Shown here: positions 54,492 to 62,985 of the stretch, piece by piece | How the letters are laid out: each line of letters opens with the position of its first letter | How positions within the stretch are numbered: position 1 is the first letter of the stretch | Assembly: GCA_019787685.1 (NCBI GenBank) | Contig: JAHNUO010000002.1 | Coordinates: 434,001-498,000, forward strand | Source: Chiua virens | Lineage: Eukaryota > Basidiomycota > Agaricomycetes > Boletales > Boletaceae | Reading direction: 5' to 3' | DNA length: 64,000 nucleotides | Notes under the pieces: model-generated | The model's input: the letters and a program-made list of their open reading frames with translations, nothing else | Told to the model about the DNA's origin: nothing | Database searches by the model: none | Position numbers and translations under genes: made by a program

Positions 54492-56222
54492 CTAGAAATT
54501 GGACGCATCACGGACAGGACTGCCGGTGATATTGGCGTAACCCTCGTCGTCGATAGGGTCATCACATGGGGAGACCGAGCGTCGGCCAGGAGACTCGGAA
54601 CGTTGTCGCGCATGGCGGCGGGCTCGTTGAGGTGGGGGTATAGGGAGTATGGAGCGGCCATTGCGGCGCGACGAAGAAGACGAGTTCGTTGAAGAGGACG
54701 ACGTGGAGGGGATAGCGGGGCGAGGCGAGCGTCGGGTCCAAGTGTTTCCGGCGGCCACGGGAGTAAGCCGGTTGGCAAGGGGGATGCGTGCGTGTACCCG
54801 AGGAGGTTGTCCAGGGCAGCGGGATTGGATGTGTCCAGGGGCCCAGGTAAGACAGATGGGGCACTGGTACATGGGGCATTCAACCCGGACATGGCCAAGC
54901 TTCCTACATTCGAAGCAGGCTTCGTGGTATCGGGGGTGATCGTCGGGGAGGGATACCTGACCGGTCCAAAACATCAGTTCGGCTTCGGCGCGGTTGCAAG
55001 CAAGCATTTCCTCTTCCGTGAAGGGAGCAGAGGATGCGGATGGGGTAGACGGGGTTCGAGGGGAAGGAGCCATATGGCGGGCGAGGTCCGCTTGGTAGCG
55101 GTGGAGGTCCTCCAGGAATTCGCCCATCTGCATTTGGTGGAGGGTATGCTCGATGTAGGCGCGGATCCGGTCGTGGATCTGGCCGGTTACCGCAGAGAGG
55201 AGGTGGGAGTGACGATCTCGACCGAGGAGGTCGGACTGGACGAAGGTAAGGCGCTCACACTGCAAGTACGCCAGATATAGAGCGTTGAGCGGCGAGTTCA
55301 AGTCTAGGTGATGTTCAATGGGGAAGGCCATCGCTGGGTCAAGGATGAGTTCGCGCATGCGGCGAAAGTACTCGGGGGTCGAGGAGGAAGAGCGGATGGT
55401 GTGGGAGTGGTAAGGCAGGTCTACCGCCTGGAGAGGAGAACGAACGCGACTAGGGCGCTCAGAAGAAACAGGCCATTGAGAAGGAGCTCCCCATCCTGCA
55501 GAGGCAACTGCTGAAACAGCAGGAGAAGGGGGTCGGGTGGACTCTGTGAGGGAGGATTCGGTGGAGAGGGTGGATGCATTGGATACGGGGGTAGCCGGCG
55601 GGGGAAGAGGTAGGTGAGGAATAGACGCAGTGGGGGTGAAGATGGGGACCGGGTGGATGATTTCGTTTTCGAAGTCGGGGGTAGAGCAGGAGCGGTAGGT
55701 CATTATCGCCTTGACGGACACTGGTGGAGGTGGTCGAAGTGGGGAGCGAGGTGGTCGAGGTGGTACCGAGGGGAAATCCTTCGAGTGGGTCCGCTTATAA
55801 GCGTCGACCGTCTCCTTGGCGTTTCCTAAGTTAGACTCGGGTTCCCATGAGTCATCGGCGGCGGAGTACCCTTTCCATCGGATCAGGAACTTGCGGTTGA
55901 GCGGGTTCCGCGTGTGGCGTAAGATCCGCTCAATTTCGTATTCCTCTTCTCCAGCGATAAGGTCAGGTGGGGGTTTCGGGAAGTTCGGGCCGTAGGTTTC
56001 TGTTTCGCGATAGGGCGATAACAGCGAAGCGTGAAAGACCGGATGGATCTTCCAGGTCTTAGGGAGGCGGAGTCGGTAGGTGAGCGGAGAAAGGACTTCC
56101 GTGATGGAGAAGGGTCCTTCTCGGCGAGATGCGAGTTTTGGGGAGATGAGCTCCCGTTTCAGGTTGCGGGCTTCGAGCCATACTTGGTCTCCTTTAGCAA
56201 ACGGTTTGAATTTGCGGAAGGA
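54492..56222 (-). CDS. Element A pol continuation: integrase tail, chromodomain and zinc-knuckle extension
   Basis: This is the same frame as the 1130-aa pol ORF, separated only by the TGA at 56223-56225. From 56222 it reads FRKFKPFAKGDQVWLEARNL (integrase C-terminal domain), RLRLPKTWKIHPVFHASLL, and a chromodomain (EEYEIERILRHTRNPLNRKF, IRWKGYSAADDSWEPESNL; about 55953-55800). It does not stop there. Counting from the internal Met at 55721, a proline/serine-rich linker (1-115) leads to a helical region (120-215), a knuckle CFECRKLGHVRVEC (269-282, CX2CX4HX4C), a second CX2CX6HX4C cluster (287-302), and a basic, serine/arginine-rich tail to residue 409. Chromodomains direct integration to marked chromatin; the knuckles suggest nucleic-acid binding. 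I do not know this extension from described chromoviruses. Confidence 0.87.
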   Translation of the reverse strand, partial: SFRKFKPFAKGDQVWLEARNLKRELISPKLASRREGPFSITEVLSPLTYRLRLPKTWKIHPVFHASLLSPYRETETYGPNFPKPPPDLIAGEEEYEIERILRHTRNPLNRKFLIRWKGYSAADDSWEPESNLGNAKETVDAYKRTHSKDFPSVPPRPPRSPLRPPPPVSVKAIMTYRSCSTPDFENEIIHPVPIFTPTASIPHLPLPPPATPVSNASTLSTESSLTESTRPPSPAVSAVASAGWGAPSQWPVSSERPSRVRSPLQAVDLPYHSHTIRSSSSTPEYFRRMRELILDPAMAFPIEHHLDLNSPLNALYLAYLQCERLTFVQSDLLGRDRHSHLLSAVTGQIHDRIRAYIEHTLHQMQMGEFLEDLHRYQADLARHMAPSPRTPSTPSASSAPFTEEEMLACNRAEAELMFWTGQVSLPDDHPRYHEACFECRKLGHVRVECPMYQCPICLTWAPGHIQSRCPGQPPRVHARIPLANRLTPVAAGNTWTRRSPRPAIPSTSSSSTNSSSSSRRNGRSILPIPPPQRARRHARQRSESPGRRSVSPCDDPIDDEGYANITGSPVRDASNF

Positions 56223-56225
56223 TCA
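56223..56225 (-). other. Single in-frame TGA in pol
   Basis: QAMKA-TGA-SFRKFKPF. The codon could come from CGA by one CpG transition, the same change class that separates the LTRs. Alternatively it is a readthrough stop. Confidence 0.8.
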
Positions 56226-59200
56226 AGCCTTCATGGCTTGGCGGGCGAGCTCATGTGCCGCGAGGGCTTCATCGCGGGCAGCGGATAGGACATCAAGGCG
56301 TTCCTTGACAGCAGGGAGGTTGGTGTCGGCGATGATCGTGGGTAGGGGACGGGGTTCATATCCCATCATCAAGAAGAACGGCGATTTGTTGGTGACGGAG
56401 TGAGGACGGTGGTTATGTGCGAATTCGGCCATAGGAAGTAAGTCGGCCCATTTCTCCGGGTTGTTTTGGCAATACATGCGGAGATAGGTTTCTACCTCTT
56501 GGTTTACTCGTTCTGTCTCACCATCGGATTGGGGATGGTAGGCGGTCGACAGAGAAAGGCGGTATCCGATAAGCCGGGAGAGTTCCTTTGCAAAAGCAGA
56601 AGCAAACTGCGGGCCTCGGTCGGATATGATCTTGTCATAGAGGCCGAATCGGGTGTAGACTTTGTGGAAAAAAAGGCAGGCAATACCTGCGGAGTCGGCG
56701 GTTTTTACCGTGGGGCAAAGAATTACCCCCTTCGTAAGGCCGTGGTCGACCACGACCATGAGAGAATCGTAGCCCTCCGCAGACGTGGGTAGATCCGTGA
56801 TGAGATCCACGGACACATTCTGGAAGGGACGGGAACATGCGGAGGGTATCGGAGACAAAGGAGGGGCGGTCGGGTGGGTGTTAACCTTGTGCTGTTGACA
56901 GGCAGCACAACCGGAGACGTAGGAGCGGACGAAGGAGGCAAGGCCCGGCCACCAGAATTCGGCGGCGACGAGCTGGCGAGTTTTCAAGTAGCCAGGATGT
57001 CCCGCGGCGTGAGAGTCGTGGTGTCGGGCAACGATCTGTCGCCGGAGTTCGAGGTTAGGGGGAACATAGACGCGGCCCTGGTAAGTCAGGACGCCGGCGT
57101 CATATTTCCAGTCCGAGAGGCGGGCACGGAATGAAGACGGTAGGCCGCCGTCGAGGGCATTGAGAGTCTCCAAAACCAGCGGGTCGTCGGTGGAAGACTT
57201 GGCAATCAAAGATTGCAAGTCTAGGGTCACTAGGTTTACGAACACGTCATCCGGAAGGAGCGTAACGTTTTCGTTGTCGGAGTCGGAGGTGATATGGTCC
57301 GGTCGGCGCGAGAGTGCATCCGGACCATCGAGGAGTTTTCCGGGGACGTGAGAGAAGGTGAGGTCGAAGTCGGCGAGGTCGAGTAGCCAACGAGCTTGTC
57401 GGCGGTTGAGGTTCTGTGGTTGACGGAAGTACGTCAGGTTCTTGTGGTCGGAGAAGACCGTGACAGGGTGTGCGCTTCCTCGGAGGTGGTGGCGCCAGGC
57501 TTTGAGGGACCGGATGACTGCAAGGAGTTCTCGGTCGTAGATGTCGTAGTTCCTTTCTGCAGCGTTGAACGACTGAGAAAGGTAGGAGCACGGCTTCCAG
57601 TCTCCGTTTGTGTCGGTCTGGAGGAGTACGCCCCCGGTTGCATACTTGGATGCGTCCGTGGCGATAGCGAAGGGTCGAGCGGTATCGGGAAACCGGAGTA
57701 CTGGATCCGTGGTAAAAGCCCTTTTGAGGCGTTCGAAGGTGTCGACCTGGGCAGATCCCCAAGTCCAAGGAGCGTCTTTCTTGGTGAGATCGACGAGGGG
57801 GCGAGCGATGGTCGAGTAGTCGGGAATAAACCGACGGTAGAAGTTTGCGAAGCCCATGAACGATCGAACGTCTTTGAGCTTGGTGGGGGTTGGCCAGTCG
57901 GCAATACCGGCGACTTTGACGGGGTCCATGGCTAGTTCGCCTGGTCGGGCGATCATCCCAAGGTATTCTACTTCGGTGGTGGCGAAGTGGCATTTCTCTA
58001 GTTTCAAGTGAAGGTCTAGTTCCTTCATGCGGGCGAGAACGCGTTTGGTGCGCTCCGTGTGAGTTGCCTCGTCTTCGGAGAAGATGAGGAGGTCATCCAT
58101 GTAAATGACGAGCCATCCCTCGGCGATCATATCGCGGAAAGAGTCGTTCATGAAGCGCTGGAATGTCGCAGGGGAATTGGTCAGTCCAAAGAACATGACC
58201 GTGGGTTCGAAGAGGCCGCGATGAGTGATGAAGGCGGCTTTCCATTGGTGTCCGTCCTTGATGCGGACATTGTTGTAACCCCATCGGACGTCGAACTTGG
58301 TGAACAGTTTGGCATCCTTTAACTTGTCGACGAGGTCGGAGATAAGGGGAAGGGGGTAGGCGTCATGAACAGTGTGTTCGTTAACGTAGCGATAATCTTG
58401 GCAAGGACGGAGTTTGCCATCCTTCTTTTTAACGAAGAAGAATGGGGAAGCTTGTGGAGAGTTGGAAGGACGGATCTTGCCATTGGCCAGGTGTTCGTCG
58501 ATGAAGTCGTCGGTGGCCTTGCGCTCGTCTGGGGACAAGGGGTAGACCTTTCCGACCTTTGGTACAAAGGTGTCTTTCAGATGGATTTCGTGGTCACAGG
58601 ACCTCGAGGGAGGCATCTGATTGAAGGGTTCCTTCGCGAATACGGATTCGAATTCCGAGTATTCCGAAGGGAGGGTGACCTGGGGTTTCTTCGCTGCTGC
58701 TGCGAGGGCGGTAGTGTTGGTGAGCTTCTCGGGTTGAGTGGTCCGAACGAAGCGTTGTCCTGCGCGCATTACGCGATTGACCGAATGTTGCACGGATTGG
58801 GTCGTGAAACGATGCCCAGTTTCGGTGCCGAGGTAGTCGTAGAGTTTGCCGTCCCAAATGGGATCGACATCGAGGTGGCGAACGGGACGGATTGGCGGTG
58901 GGTGAGTGAGTCTGGCGGAGTGTTTGGGTTCGTCGGTAGTGATGGGAGGTAGGTCTGGTTCCGGGGCAGAGACGGTGATGGTTTTTGCTACCCAATCGAT
59001 GATCAGGTTGGTTGCCTTAAGCCAAGGGAGACCAAGGATGACGTTTTCAGAACCACAGTGGATGATGTGGAACTTAATGCGTTGGAGCACTCCGCCAAGA
59101 GCGATCCGGAGGGTGGTGGTGAATTTGATGTCACCGTTCTTGTTCATGGTGGAGTCCACGTTCCTAACCGGGATTGGTTTCGGAAGGCGCTCCTTCGGGA

Positions 59201-59408
59201 ACTTGTGTTTCTGGACGAAATTCCAGTCGATGCAGTTGATTCCGGCCCCAGAGTCAATAAGGGCGCGGGTGTCGACGTCTTGAGAAGTAGCCGTTACGTT
59301 CAATCTAACAGGGATTTGCATAGATTGAGACGAAAGTTCAGCTACAAGTACATGGGTACGTGAACGGGAAGATACCGGCGTCGAATCGGTCTTCCTCCTT
59401 AAAAACCC
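56226..59408 (-). CDS. pol: Element A pol: protease, reverse transcriptase, RNase H, integrase
   Basis: Entered by -1 frameshift at 59402-59408; the open frame extends back to a Met at 59615 (1130 aa), which is used for numbering. Protease DSG at 121-123 (TRALIDSGAGINCID). RT: FDVRWGYNNVRI at 441-452, FGLTNSPATFQRFMN at 476-490, YMDD at 505-508, FANFYRRF near 589. RNase H: ATDASKYATGG at 652-662 and YDRELLAV. Integrase: HHCC zinc site H869, H873, C903, C906; catalytic D937, D999, E1035 with 35 residues between the last two (ISDRGPQF, HPQSDGETERVNQ). All key residues are present, so the enzyme looks functional up to the TGA at residue 1131. The chromodomain follows it in the same frame. Confidence 0.96.
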
Positions 59409-60613
59409 GTGACCGGAGTGGTCACCTTGTTGACGCTCATGGCGTCCTCGTCGTCCTCCTCTACTTCTACTAAGGCGGGGATAGGTTCTGGTTTCGAGGC
59501 GGTCTTTCGAACCTTCTTGGAGGACAACGGGGGGTTTTTGGTCGAGAACGCCGTGCAGGCGGACGTTTGGTGCCCGGGTTTGCGACAGCGGAAACAAAGT
59601 TTTTGTTCGAAGCATCGCTTTCGCTCTGCCTCGGTAAGTTTTGGAACATAGATGGCGTCTACGTCCATTGCGTCGGGGTCTCGCTCCTTCTTGCGAGGCG
59701 GCTGTTCATGGTATACCACGGCAGCGGCGGGTTTCTTGTTTCGGCGAGCAATCTCGTCGGCGCGTTCCCATTGGGTCTTGAAGTGGATGGCTTGGGTATA
59801 CCACTTATCGATCGTGGTAGGGACCGTATCCATCCCTTGGATCCTCCTCATAAGAGAAGGTGGGAGTCCGGCGGCGAAGAAGTTGATGAGGACCGAGTCA
59901 GAGCCGGCGAGCCCTGCGGTGACGACCTTGTTGCGGAAGGAGGAGATATACGAGGGGACGTCCTCGTTTTTAGTGGAGCGGGTGGTGGATAACCAGGCGA
60001 TGGCGTCACCCTTGGTGTCATGGTGTTCGAAGTCCTTTCGGAACTCCGTTTGCCAGTCGAGCCAGGTCCCAAAAGATCTAGCGGTGATGGACTTGGCGCG
60101 GAACGTGTCGGCCCAAGTCAGAGCGGATCCTTCGGTCATGAAAGAGAGGGCAAAAGCCACTCGTTTGTTTTCGGTGTTGTACACATCTTCGTTAACGAAG
60201 AGGTAGGTGGCGACGTCGTTGAGCCAGGGTATGGCGCGGTCGTAAGAGCCGTTGAAGGCCGATGGTTTTCCGAGACGAAGTTCAACTGCCTTGTTAGACA
60301 TGTTGGTCGAGGTGGTGGTCGTTCGTACGGGTGGTGGTACGATGGATGGGTTTGGGTTCCGGATAGATGGTGGTCCGGGGTTCGGCCTTCGTGGGGTCGT
60401 AGGGGACGCGAAGGTGGCAAGTGCGGGGAGGTCGAGTGTTTGATGAAGACGGTCAGCTAGTCGCTGGGTTTCGTCTTCTGAGTCAGGGTGTTCGACGTTG
60501 ATGTCGAGGTCTGCTTCCTGAGGTTCAGAAAGTGGGGTCGAGGGTTCAGGGTTTTCGTCAGATAAATCTGACGACGGGGTGTGGGTGGCTCGGAGGTTCC
60601 AAGCGGGAATCAA
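59399..60613 (-). CDS. gag: Element A gag
   Basis: 404 aa from the ATG at 60613, 67 nt after the primer site. The N-terminal third is acidic and proline-rich (SSDLSDENPEPSTPLSEPQ). The capsid-like domain follows (VELRLGKPSAFNGSYDRAIP, LSFMTEGSALTWADTFRAKS, FEHHDTKGDAIAWLSTTRS). The nucleocapsid knuckle CFRCRKPGHQTSAC (CX2CX4HX4C) is at residues 340-353. The acidic end VEVEEDDEDAMS leads to VTTPVTGF and TAA. Pol starts in the -1 frame at that stop. No damage is visible, so this gag should be able to form particles and could also package non-autonomous elements such as B. Confidence 0.95.
   Translation of the reverse strand: MIPAWNLRATHTPSSDLSDENPEPSTPLSEPQEADLDINVEHPDSEDETQRLADRLHQTLDLPALATFASPTTPRRPNPGPPSIRNPNPSIVPPPVRTTTTSTNMSNKAVELRLGKPSAFNGSYDRAIPWLNDVATYLFVNEDVYNTENKRVAFALSFMTEGSALTWADTFRAKSITARSFGTWLDWQTEFRKDFEHHDTKGDAIAWLSTTRSTKNEDVPSYISSFRNKVVTAGLAGSDSVLINFFAAGLPPSLMRRIQGMDTVPTTIDKWYTQAIHFKTQWERADEIARRNKKPAAAVVYHEQPPRKKERDPDAMDVDAIYVPKLTEAERKRCFEQKLCFRCRKPGHQTSACTAFSTKNPPLSSKKVRKTASKPEPIPALVEVEEDDEDAMSVNKVTTPVTGF
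59402..59408 (-). promoter_or_regulatory. -1 ribosomal frameshift heptamer GGGTTTT at the gag stop
   Basis: The gag frame reads ACG GGT TTT TAA. The heptamer G-GGT-TTT fits the X-XXY-YYZ rule exactly, and slipping one base back continues as G-F-L-R-R-K into pol. Pol lies in the -1 frame (offset of 998 nt between the two ORF starts). Confidence 0.8.
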
Positions 60614-60680
60614 AGTTGGACGGGTTGGGGGTCGTCCGGCAATGGTGGGCAGCTGGCTGCGCGAAGGCAGGCTGTATTGG

Positions 60681-60692
60681 TAGTCTTGATCT
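60681..60692 (-). other. Self-complementary primer-binding site of element A
   Basis: Sense AGATCAAGACTA, 2 nt after the 5' LTR end at 60695. It is the exact reverse complement of TAGTCTTGATCT in the LTR (61020-61031, minus), which begins 32 nt downstream of the TATA box, where the RNA should start. This is the arrangement used by Tf1 for self-priming. No tRNA-type TGG site is present. Confidence 0.82.
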
Positions 60693-60694
60693 TA

Positions 60695-61414
60695 TGTTAC
60701 GATAGTTCCGGGTAGGACCTAGCGTAGCCGCAAAAGCGCCAAGTACCAAGTGGCTGCGATAACTCAAACAACCACCACTTGATACGTGGTGCGCTGAAGA
60801 GTCGAACGAGGGTTTCTGGTCAGCTGAATGCTACCAGAGAGACGAGTGAAAACTCAGGCGTTGCTGAGAGTTGTCCTGTTGGGAATCTATACCCGAGGGA
60901 TGGTCAAGGGTCGAGGGTTGGCTGCGATGAGCCCGAGTGGATAAGGGACTAGGAGTAGTCCAGTCGAGTGGTCACAGGCGCTGGGCGAGTGGAGCAGAGA
61001 TACTCAGCTAGTATTGCGGAGATCAAGACTAGAGTACAGGAGTATCGCTGTAGGGTATTTATACTACAGAACTGCGCACGGACCAAGTAACTAAAAGGGG
61101 TAGGCCAGAAGAGCGGAAGGGTTAAAGGGCCAAAAGGAGTGCGCAGTAATCAAAAGGGGAAATCGTACGATGCGATGGCAGCGGACGATGACGAAGATGG
61201 AATGACAAATGCGAAGCCATCGGAGGATGACGAGAAGAGAATGAGTAAGTGCGATGCCATCGGATGATGACGAGAATAGAAGGACGTAAGCATCCGGGTA
61301 AAGCCGGTGCGGAGATACAAGCGTGAAAGGAAAGCGTACGGATGAACGTACGAGGATACCTAGGTATCGAGTGTAGTGAAGAAGTACAAGAGACGAAAGA
61401 AAGAAATTGTAACA
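60695..61414 (-). repeat. Element A 5' LTR (sense orientation)
   Basis: 720 bp, differing from the other LTR at positions 60901, 60902, 61076 and 61296 only. Confidence 0.97.
61056..61063 (-). promoter_or_regulatory. TATA box of element A
   Basis: Sense TATAAATA, first T at 61063. The inferred start of the RNA is at about 61031. Confidence 0.75.
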
Positions 61415-62399
61415 AGGCCAGATCACTAGATTCCTCTTGTTGCCTTGGGTAATCCATGATGCTACTCATGATGTGAACTGTGACTGACTTGATCTTAGTT
61501 TACTGAGCACCACAAGCTTAGTTTCACCTCTGCGGATCAACTTTTTGGATGGGTTGATTGTTTGCTGTCTGGTCTGAAATGGCAGTCAACATAACTGCAT
61601 GTGGAAGGGTACAAGACTCAATTCGATATACACATCATCTGGTGTGATGGACTTGAGGTTGTAAAGTCATTGTTTTCGAATCCTGTTTATGGAACCAAGG
61701 TGTCTTTTGATCCCATTCACATCCAGACCCCCTCCAGTCGTGAATTTGGTGAATGGTTTAGTGCTGAAGAAGCCGGATGTATTCAGGCAAGTCTTATCAT
61801 TGATGTCCTTACGCTCAACTCACAGTGGGTTAGGACCAGCTTCCAGAGGGGGCAACGATCGTGCCAATTCTTGCTGCATTGGATAAAACTCCTGTTACGA
61901 GGATGACTGCAGCCTTAGAGATGCACCCCCTGTTCCTCAGCATCAGCAATATTGATTCCTGTGTCAGGATGGCAGCCACTTCGCATGCCTGGCAATATGT
62001 GGCGTTTTTACCCATCCTGAAGTTTGAGAGCCATTCCAATTACCAGTCTATCTTGCAGGCACATGTGTGGCACAAGTGTGTCAATCTTGTCACTGCCAAT
62101 CTCAAACATGCAGCTGGATTCAGTGTCTATATTCCCGATCTCAATGGTCACATTCGACATTACTTTACTCCCCTCACTGCCTGGACAGCTGATTTACCAG
62201 AACAACTCATGGCTGCTTGCATTGCCAAAAATGCATCCCCATATCAGAAGCATTCACAAAGGATTTCAGCAATGATGTTTGCCATGCACCTCACACTGCT
62301 GAGCTCACAATAAACCATATATATGAACTCACACAAGACACAAATCCTTGGGATCTCACCTATTTCCAGAAGTTGGCAAAGCTCCTCTTTCTCAGCAGA
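61415..62399 (+). pseudogene. Plavaka transposase relic 1, middle part
   Basis: After the insertion the frames continue: a segment FDPIHIQTPSSREFGEWFSA, then EGATIVPILAALDKTPVTRM, LEMHPLFLSISNIDSCVRMA, ATSHAWQYVAFLPILKFESH, LQAHVWHKCVNLVTANLKHA and YFTPLTAWTADLPEQLMAAC, and finally, in another frame, ELTQDTNPWDLTYFQKLAKL. These are the conserved central blocks of Plavaka transposases, with the presumed catalytic region among them. A 150-aa stretch (61861-62313) is open, but frame changes occur on either side. A family B solo LTR cuts the gene at 62400. Confidence 0.9.
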
Positions 62400-62985
62400 T
62401 GTTAGAGACCATGTGACTTGGAGGTAGCCAACTCCAGATCTCTGGAGTTGTAGTGTTGGACAGGACTTGGCTTCATCATATGTGGTGCACCCTTGTCACA
62501 GTCTGTCCCTATATTTCAGATGTACAGAGAATGGAGGTAGATGTAAGACTCAACACATAAAATGGAGTCAAGTGGAGTAAAGACCATCAAGGTCTTATGG
62601 AGTGTTCAGAGTGAGTCATACAAATAAACTAATATTCAGACTAAAGTTACAATCAAAGTAACTACGGTTTATATACTCAGAGGAAACATAATGATTAGTC
62701 ACAGAGCAAGGAGATGAGTAATATGGAGAAACAGAGAATGACTAATTCTGAGTAAGACAGGAGATTGGGAAACAAGATAACCAGAGGTAAGTTGGGTACT
62801 GAGGAAGCCGGAGCTGTGCTCGTAAGCAAGACACAGGTTATGTACTAAAACAAAAGAGGAAACATATATACATAATGGAGATCCAGGATCACAGAGTTGT
62901 GTCCTGAGGGAGATCGACCCAGAGTTATTGTCTAAGAGAACCAGAATTATATCTGGAGGAATGGAGAATGGAGCGGTATATGACA
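62400..62985 (-). mobile_element. Solo LTR, family B, in the Plavaka gene
   Basis: TGTTAGAGACC to TATATGACA, 586 bp, flanked by GCAGA (62395-62399) and GCAAA (62986-62990), a 4/5 duplication with one G-to-A change. Many CG sites of the 18489 copy are TG/CA here. Confidence 0.88.

Larger units (their letters stand above)
53730..61414 (-). mobile_element. Element A: nearly intact Ty3/Gypsy chromovirus
   Basis: 7,685 bp with 720-bp LTRs (53730-54449 and 60695-61414) and perfect AGGCC duplications (53725-53729, 61415-61419). Sense is minus: primer site, gag, a -1 frameshift, pol with protease-RT-RNase H-integrase, one TGA, chromodomain and an extra zinc-knuckle domain, all open apart from the TGA. 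It is strikingly GC- and CpG-rich against its surroundings. The LTRs differ at only four positions, all CG versus TG/CA, so this is the youngest insertion in the window. It landed in a Plavaka gene. Confidence 0.97.

Noticed and set aside
54792..55280. Plus-strand ORFs of 85-195 aa across element A
   Set aside because: They are antisense shadows of long GC-rich gag-pol frames and show no motifs of their own.
57247..57993. 248-aa minus-strand ORF within pol
   Set aside because: It overlaps the RNase H/RT region in another frame, with arginine/proline-rich shadow composition; the pol frame explains the DNA.
60681..60692. tRNA-type primer-binding site
   Set aside because: No TGG start or match to a usual tRNA 3' end; the perfect complement lies in the element's own LTR.
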